A stretch of 64,000 nucleotides of DNA, taken from assembly GCA_031772625.1 (NCBI GenBank), contig CM062805.1, positions 797,881,119 to 797,945,118 of the forward strand. The letters run 5' to 3'. Position numbers and translations under genes: made by a program. Below are positions 58,765 to 64,000 of the stretch, piece after piece. Each line of letters begins with the position of its first letter. Positions within the stretch are counted from its first letter, which is position 1. The notes beneath the pieces were generated by a model that did not search any database, was not told where the DNA came from, and saw nothing but the letters and a program-made list of their open reading frames with translations. This stretch comes from Pinus tabuliformis (Eukaryota; Streptophyta; Pinopsida; Pinales; Pinaceae).

Positions 58765-58797
58765 CGCTGTTTATCAAATTGCCACCCGCATCCGAGT

Positions 58798-58814
58798 TTG
58801 TTCAAGGGTTTCAT
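58798..58814. repeat. 17-bp target duplication, right copy
   Basis: Exact copy of 57351-57367. Confidence 0.88.
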
Positions 58815-59109
58815 TACTGCTGTTGTAAATCACAAATTTGTGATATTGTACTCTCTCTCTCTCTCTCTGCTGAATTATTGAAGAATATAGAAGAATTGAT
58901 CAAAGGGTTTCCCCGCATTGGGGTTTGTCCCTCGCTGGTGCCACATCTTGTGTCTCTTGTCTTGGCTTCTCTTTTATTGTTTTCATTTATGTTCTATCAA
59001 TATTTTACTAGCATATTAATGTGATTGCTATACTGGAAATTGACATTGGGCTAATAAGTAGATTTGAAGTAAATTGCTCTTAAGCATAAGAACATACCAT
59101 AAATTAACA

Positions 59110-59121
59110 TGGTATCAGAGG
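59110..59121 (+). other. Primer binding site of the right-hand Copia, hit by hAT-4
   Basis: TGGTATCAGAGG follows the LTR end directly. The last eight bases, ATCAGAGG, are the hAT-4 target duplication and recur at 60306-60313. Confidence 0.85.
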
Positions 59122-60305
59122 CAATGTTTTAAAACTCCGACTCGGCCGAGGGTCAACTCCGACTCCGACTCTGACTCGGTTGGCTCGATTTCAATGACTC
59201 GATCATTGTAAAAAATACATTAAATATTATTTTTTTTTATATAAAAACATAATTTCAAAGATTTTCATTCATGTTTCCAAACACACAACATTAGAATATA
59301 GATAGAAGACAACATATGATCAAAGTAGATTCGTGAATATATCCATTATAGCAAAATGGCACCCAGTGCACTGTCCAATACATACATGATGATGATACAA
59401 AGATCAAAACAAAAACACATAACCAAGGAGGCTACAAATGGCGTTATCCTCCAAAATAGATTGTAAGTCATCAAGGAACTAATACAAGGGTCCAAGAGTG
59501 TTTCTCACTCCAAGAAAGTCCCAAAGTGCATGTGTACATCTTCAAAAGGTGCATCCTCCACCATGATGTCATCTAGGAGAGACCCTATGTCACCCTTTTC
59601 AAGCATGTGAGTGACATGGCACCCCTAAGGGTAAGCATTGGCATCAAAGAGGGATATGCTAGCCCTCCTAAGTCATCTCAATGATAACCATCCTCATATG
59701 TGCTTTGGAAGAAGGCACCATCCAGCAAAACAGGGTCAAGGCCAGCCAGGGGGCATCTTCAGTCCATTTGGGCATATCATCAAATAGTCCAACATCCAAG
59801 CTTTTTAGTGTTTTAGCATTTGGAGGCTCATCAAGGGGTGTAGCATCATGTGGAATCAACTCAAGGCTCGATGCTCATCTTTGGAGGGCCACGATTGGGG
59901 CCACAAAGTTAGGTTTGCTTTAAGAAAGGGGCAAAGAACCTATTGGAAGGTTTTGAAGAAGAATGAAGTTATCCCTTAAGGAATCTCTTCTACATATGTG
60001 ATACCACCTAAACAAACCTCTCAAGATCAAGCGAGATAAACTTATTTAGGGACAAAAAAGCATTAAAGTATCATAGTGAAAACTTTGGAGTCCCCCAAAA
60101 GCAAAAAAATAAGAAAAAAATCGTTGTTTTTTAGTTCACAGGCCACTGTCATCCAACCCAGCCGAGTAGGCTCCGACTCGGCCGAGCCAGCTCCGTAATA
60201 ACCCGGCAGGTCGAACCGATTCACTGGCCGAGTCAACCCGGTGAGGCCTTGACTCGAACCAACTCGACCGAGTCGGTTCCAAGCTGGCCGAATCTTAAAA
60301 CACTG
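59122..60305. mobile_element. Non-autonomous hAT-type DNA transposon (hAT-4)
   Basis: Terminal inverted repeats, read inward, are CAATGTTTTAAAACTCCGAC on the left and CAGTGTTTTAAGATTCGGCC on the right. The element is flanked by ATCAGAGG duplications (59114-59121, 60306-60313). Both subterminal zones are packed with CGACTCGGCCGAG and CCGACTC words. The 1184-bp body has no transposase I can recognise; several 60-80-codon stretches near 59668-59923 match nothing known. It sits in the primer site of a Copia element. Confidence 0.88.
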
Positions 60306-60388
60306 ATCAGAGGTGAGGTGAAGACAAAGCCCAAGCAAGAGCAAGAGCAATCACCAAAGACAGTTGAAAAAAGAAGTCAAAAGGCTTC

Positions 60389-61337
60389 ATGGGTTCCTCA
60401 TCACACTTCCCCGCCGAAGACAAGCTCTGTGGGAAGTCCGACTATCACGGATGGAAGATGTCGCTTGATTTGACATTGGAAGAACAAGAAGTGTTGGACT
60501 ATGTGAGGGGCAGAATTACAGAGCCTCCATCAAATGCACCGACTGCTACAAGGAACAAATATACTAGGGGTGAAGTCAAAGTGAAGAAGATCATTCGAGA
60601 CTCAATTGACAAGCGTCTGGTGGCCTACATTTCCGAGTTGAACACCTCCAAGGAGATCTACGATAGACTAGTAAGCTTGTTTAAAGTTAGTGATGCAAAT
60701 CAAGTTTTGTTCCTCAAAAATAAGTTGAAGGATATTAAGAAGGGCAAGGACGAATATTCAATCCTACTTCTTAAAGATCATTGAGATCAAGAATGATCTC
60801 TTATTGATTGGAGAAGTCATTTCGGACAAGGAACTAACTATCACTACCCTTGGAGGGCTCCCATCCGAATGGTATGTATTTAGAACCACTCTTCTCAACA
60901 ATGATCGAATTCCAGGATTTGAAGAATTGATGGCGAGATGCATTCAAGAAAAGACAAGGATGGTGGAGCAAGAAATGCCTTCAAGCAAAGGCAATCCCAA
61001 TGCTTTCTCCTCTCATGCCAAAAGGAGAAATAATTCTAAGTCTAAAGGTCACTTCAAAGGAAAGATCGAATCGAAAGATGGAAGGAAGGGAAGATGCTTC
61101 GTTTGCAAAAAATTTGGCTACTATGCAAGGGAATGTCCAAATAGAAAGGACTCATCACATGACGATGATCAAAATCACTCCCGGGGCAACTCCAACCACA
61201 ATCAAACGAATCGCAGGTTCAATGGCAAAGGAAAGAGGAATGCGGGAAATCAAGGAAGTGGTCAACCCTCCAAGAAAGCAAGGAACTCCAAGTATGAATC
61301 AAATGTTGTTAACAATAAGCAAGATGAATATATATGA
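60389..61337 (+). pseudogene. Copia gag part
   Basis: Starts MGSSSHFPAEDKLCGKSDYH. It contains a DUF4219/UBN2-type gag core (YISELNTSKEIYDRLVSLFK) and a zinc knuckle of CX2CX4HX4C type in altered form (CFVCKKFGYYARECP) near 61100. A basic, Asn/Gly-rich end follows. Fossil part. Confidence 0.8.
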
Positions 61338-64000
61338 TATCAGCCCTCTCCACTACCTTTCCTCCGGACTCGTTGGGCAATTGGCTTATTGATAGTGGTG
61401 CCTCAAGGCACTTCACTGGTTACAAGGAAGCTCTCTCTAATCTGATAGAGAAAGAGACAAACTTGGAGATTATTCTTGGAGACAATTCCACCTATCCCAT
61501 AAAGGGTGTAGGGAATGTTACTGTTCAATTAAATCAGGGTAACACGATTCATTTGCAAGAAGTCCTATATGCAAGAAGAACCTGGTGTCCCTTCGGCAAT
61601 GGAAGACAAAGGCTACAAGGTGGCCTTCATCGATGGCAAGGTACGTGTGTGGAAAAAGAATTTTAAGGATGCTTTCACTCTTGGGTTTCGAGTTGACTCT
61701 TTATATCAAATTGGAGGAAGCCTGTTGGGAGTCATGTCTTGCGACACATCTCTTTAGTCTAAACTATGGCACCGGAGGTCTGCCCACCTTCATTATAAGG
61801 CTCTACCTGATGTGAGACAAATGGTGATAGGGATGCCCGAACTCAAAATAGAGCATGAAGGTGTATGTCCGGGATGTGCCGAAGGAAAGCTCAAAAGGGG
61901 ACCATTCCCCTCAGGCCATAGAAAGACCTCCCACATTTTGCAATTGGTTCACTCCAACATATCTGGTATGATGCCCGTGAACTCTTTGGGAGGATATCTA
62001 TATTATCTCACTTTTACAGATGATTATTCTCGCAAGACTTGAATATAATTCTTGAAAAAAGAAGGATGAAGTGTTCTCATGTTCCCGTCACTTCAAAGCC
62101 TTGATCGAGAATCAAACTAAGAAGAGGATCAAGATCTTAAGGACTGATAATGGGACCAAGTATGAATCCAATGAGTTCCATGACTTTTGCAAAGAAGTTG
62201 GCATTAAGAGGGAGACCACAACACCATACACTCCTGAGCAGAATGGTGTGGTGGAAAGGAAGAATCGTACAATTGTGGAAGTTGTTCGTGCCATGCTCCA
62301 TGATCAAAGGCTTCCGAAGTTTCTATGGGCCGAAGCTGCGAATACCACCGTATATGTTCAAAACCGATGCCCTCATCAAGCACTGGATTCCAAGGCCCCC
62401 GAAGAGATGTTCACTGGTAAGAAACCTGATGTCTCACATTTCAGAATTTTTGGAAGTCCCGTATATTTTCATGTGCCAAAAGAGAAAAGAAGCAAATTAG
62501 GTGCATCTGGAAAAAAGGGAATCTTTGTGGGCTATAGCGAAAATTCTAAGAGCTATAGAATCTATGTGGTTGGTCAAAGGGAAGTCGAGATAAGTCATGA
62601 TGTCACCTTTGACAAAGATATGGCTCTTAGCAATGTTGACAATCTTCCTATTCTAAGGAAAGATAAAGAAGCTGACACCAGGAAGCCAGATGAGACGATG
62701 CCCGATATGAAAGAACCTATGGATGCTATTGATCCCCCTCCGCAAGAGCCTTCCTCTTCTAGGAAGAGGCCCTCATGGCTTAGGGGGGACACTTGATGAT
62801 GCCAAAGGACATATTACACTCAGAGGGACTTTCTGTGAAAGTAAAACGCCGACCAAGTATCAGGGATACTTGACCATTATGAGCACCATCATTTAAAATG
62901 ATCCTTCATCGTTCGAAGAAGCCGTGAAGCATCAAGTATGGAAGCATGCTATGAATGAGGAATACGAGTCCATCATGAAGAATGATGTCTGGGATGTGGT
63001 CCCCAGACCCAGGACAAAACAATTGTCACCTCGAAGTGGCTTTACAAAATCAACCATGGCGCTGATGGGAGTGCTGAAAAATACAAGGCTCGCTTTGTTG
63101 CTCGAGGCTTCTCTCAAAAGGAAGGTGTAGATTATGATGAGATATTTGCACCTATTGCCCGATACACCACTATCCGCTCGATCATAGCCCTTACTGATTT
63201 GCAAGGATGGAACCTACATCAAATGGATGTCAAGACCGCGTTCTTGCATGGTTCGATTAAAGAGGAAGTCTACGTGGAACAACCCGAGGGGTTTGAGATT
63301 CATAATCGGGAATCTCACGTATGCAGGTTGAAGAAAGCTCTCTATGGGCTGAAGCAAGCACCCTGAGCTTGGTATGAGAGGATCGATAGCTACTTGATGA
63401 AGTTGGGATTCACTAGGAGTGAAGCTGATCCAAACCTTTACTTTAAGGTTGAGGATGATAAGCCTCTCATACTGGTGTTGTATGTTGACGACCTCTTTCT
63501 GACAGGTGCAGACCCTCTCATTCACAAATGTAAGAGGGAGTTGGCTTCCGAATTTGAGATGAAGGACCTAGGACTGATGCACTATTTCCTAGGGCTGGAA
63601 GTCTAGCAAAATCCAGAAGAAATTTTCATATCTCAAAGAAAATACGTTGTGAAGATATTAGAGAACTTTGGTATGGTGGACTGCAAGCCCGTGACTACCT
63701 CGATGGAGCTTAACTTCAAGAAGTTATGCGGTAGTGCTGCCGGACCTGTTTTGGGAAATGCTTCTGAGTATCGTCAACTCATAGGAGCATTGATGTTCTT
63801 GGTGAACTCCCGTCCGAATATATGTTTTGCAGTCAACACGTTGAGCCAATATATGGTTGAGCCTCATCACTCACATTGGATTGGTGCCAAGAATCTTCTG
63901 AGATATCTTCGGGGCACAATCACTCATGGATTCAGATACACTGCCGGAGATGTGAGGCTACATGGATATTTCGATGTTGATTGGGCAAGCAGTGTGGTGG
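61338..64000 (+). pseudogene. Copia pol part: protease, integrase, reverse transcriptase, RNase H start
   Basis: Protease with NWLIDSGASRHFTG at about 61375. Integrase from about 61810 (zinc-binding CPGCAEGKLKRGPFPSG; core with TTPYTPEQNGVVERKNRTIV near 62218; GIFVGYSENSKSYRIYVV near 62517). Reverse transcriptase from about 62930 (NDVWDVVPRP, HQMDVKTAFLHG, LVLYVDDLFLTG near 63475). RNase H start with GDVRLHGYFDVDWASS at the edge. Fossil. Confidence 0.85.

Larger units (their letters stand above)
57368..58797 (-). mobile_element. Poly(A)-tailed retroposon (LINE-derived or retroposed transcript)
   Basis: This 1430-bp insert lies on the minus strand between 17-bp duplications. It ends in a run of twelve A (57367-57378 as T), preceded by a 3' tail like plant LINE ends (CTTTCTTTATTAATACAATA at about 57390-57412). 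It is richer in GC than its surroundings. The first two thirds are one open frame of 312 codons. No endonuclease or reverse transcriptase motif is present. It is therefore either a much-shortened LINE carrying a 5' frame, a non-autonomous relative, or a retroposed host transcript. The exact duplication suggests it is young. Confidence 0.75.
56961..59109 (+). repeat. 5' LTR of the right-hand Copia, start missing, split by a retroposon
   Basis: The stretch 56961-57367 plus 58815-59109 matches the R/U5 and part of U3 of the related LTR at 31424-32464, and ends ATAAATTAACA beside a primer site. The usual TGTTA start was not found. The sequence joins the older minus-strand Copia near 56960. Hairpin CCCCGCATTGGGG at 58911-58923; CT microsatellite at 58848-58868. 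Confidence 0.7.
60306..64000 (+). mobile_element. Internal region of the right-hand Copia, cut by the window edge
   Basis: After the duplicated primer-site bases comes a leader with CAAGAGCAAGAGCAATC, then gag, protease, integrase, reverse transcriptase and the start of RNase H in the standard Copia order. The family is the same as the minus-strand triple-LTR element (gag words SKEIYDRLVSLFKV shared). It is broken, with several breaks. The 3' half and 3' LTR would lie beyond 64000. Confidence 0.88.

Noticed and set aside
59668-59923. Short frames in hAT-4 as a transposase piece
   Set aside because: No match to the dimerisation domain, zinc finger or tail of hAT transposases could be seen on either strand.

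Overview
The window looks like a gene-poor, repeat-packed stretch of a large plant nuclear genome. The evidence is Ty1/Copia elements with a TGGTATCAGAG primer site, one Ty3/Gypsy chromovirus with a C-terminal chromodomain, hAT DNA transposons with 8-bp target duplications, and a plant-type splice-flanked exon. A gymnosperm or other large-genome seed plant is my guess from the density and style of the Copia elements; nothing in the window proves it. No rRNA, tRNA, CRISPR or bacterial-type operon was seen.

Layout. 1-4768: decayed LTR-like DNA carrying a non-autonomous hAT element (895-2726) and a degenerate tandem repeat. 5134-17377: a minus-strand Copia fossil with the rare order LTR-internal-LTR-internal-LTR inside one 5-bp target duplication. 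17850-19900: an older plus-strand Copia fossil with a repeat-rich tail. 21174-27026: a young Gypsy chromovirus that looks whole, with two nearly identical LTRs. 27032-32464: unassigned decayed DNA ending in the 3' end of another Copia. 32521-33622 and 35863-36903: two more hAT elements; the second keeps the tail of its transposase and sits inside a local tandem duplication. 34242-34387 is the best candidate for a host exon.

40993-46751: an old Copia element with both LTRs and a TAGGG duplication. 47292-55953: a gag-only element of Copia/SIRE type with 2.95-kb LTRs, inserted into a still older minus-strand Copia fossil. 56961-64000: a plus-strand Copia whose incomplete 5' LTR carries a poly(A)-tailed retroposon with a 312-codon open frame (57368-58797), and whose primer binding site was hit by a fourth hAT element (59122-60305); it runs off the right edge.

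The elements relate to each other in three ways. Several Copia copies share an LTR block with a small GC hairpin. At least three share a repeat-rich tail between RNase H and the 3' LTR. The four hAT elements share a terminal core but each carries its own subterminal repeat motif. I did not find a convincing new multi-gene system. The points most worth a second look are the triple-LTR element, the hAT insertion in a primer site, the hAT set, the unknown retroposon frame and the lone exon.
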